A stretch of 6,433 nucleotides of DNA, taken from Acidobacteriota bacterium. GTDB taxonomy: Bacteria > Acidobacteriota > Terriglobia > Terriglobales > Acidobacteriaceae. The DNA lies in the NCBI GenBank assembly GCA_021851465.1, contig JAJZDL010000165.1, positions 1 through 6,433 on the forward strand, in the 5' to 3' direction. The notes below the pieces were generated by a model. That model was not told the origin of the DNA, did not search any database, and saw only the letters and a program-made list of their open reading frames with translations. Positions 6,343-6,433 of this stretch are shown here, in pieces; position 1 is the stretch's first letter, and every line of letters begins with the position of its first letter. The position numbers were made by a program, and so were the translations under genes.

Positions 6343-6433
6343 CTACGCGGCATAGTTTACGTCTTTGTGTTTGAAATAACTCTGGATTCTTGCGGGTTGT
6401 TTCTGGATGCTGCGCAGGCTTGTGATGGCTGTA
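6343..6433 (-). CDS. C-terminal end of an unrecognised protein
   Basis: From base 6432 leftward the reverse strand reads 29 codons and a TAG at 6345-6343. The peptide ends ARIQSYFKHKDVNYAA and has a normal mix of charged, polar and aromatic residues. About 17 of the 29 codons end in G or C, against about 12 of 29 in the competing frame that continues the restriction-enzyme fragment, whose residues are dominated by His, Pro, Thr, Arg and Gln. This supports the present frame as the coding one. The 113 bases at 6321-6433 are about 48% GC, lower than the rest of the window. I do not recognise the family; a mobile-element protein is possible but unproven. The start is beyond the right edge. Confidence 0.4.
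   Translation of the reverse strand, partial: TAITSLRSIQKQPARIQSYFKHKDVNYAA

Overview
The window is about 63% GC and holds ordinary chromosomal genes of a Gram-negative bacterium with a rod-shape (Mre) system. The style of MreC, MreD, YifB and the Tat-exported GH35 enzyme suggests an acidobacterium of the Terriglobia type (Granulicella, Edaphobacter, Terriglobus relatives). That placement rests on recognition of protein style, not on a search.

Layout from left to right. (1) Bases 1-704, minus strand: the N-terminal third of a YifB/ComM-family AAA+ ATPase, cut by the window edge inside its Walker A motif. (2) Bases 705-884: a divergent intergenic region. It holds a candidate promoter for the rightward gene, with a perfect 13-bp inverted repeat between the -35 and -10 boxes and a predicted start site almost on the ATG. 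(3) Bases 885-3452, plus strand: a Tat-exported glycoside hydrolase family 35 beta-galactosidase-like protein. (4) Bases 3550-4737 and about 4791-5315, plus strand: mreC and mreD, the envelope scaffold and its membrane partner. mreB, mrdA and rodA are not next to them here. (5) Bases 5391-5675, minus strand: a 94-aa DUF503/YlxP-like protein, convergent with mreD. (6) Bases 5762 to about 6325, minus strand: the C-terminal part of a type ISP restriction-modification enzyme. Family resemblance stops abruptly near 6325. (7) Bases 6343-6433, minus strand: in another frame and at lower GC, what looks like the last 29 residues of an unrelated protein, ending in TAG. The right end therefore looks like a rearrangement junction that left a decayed restriction-enzyme tail.

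mreC and mreD work together in cell elongation. The GH35 enzyme, YifB and DUF503 appear to be independent neighbours. I found no rRNA, tRNA, CRISPR array, complete insertion sequence or clear new multi-gene system. The points most worth a second look are the right-hand junction and the operator-like palindrome upstream of the GH35 gene.
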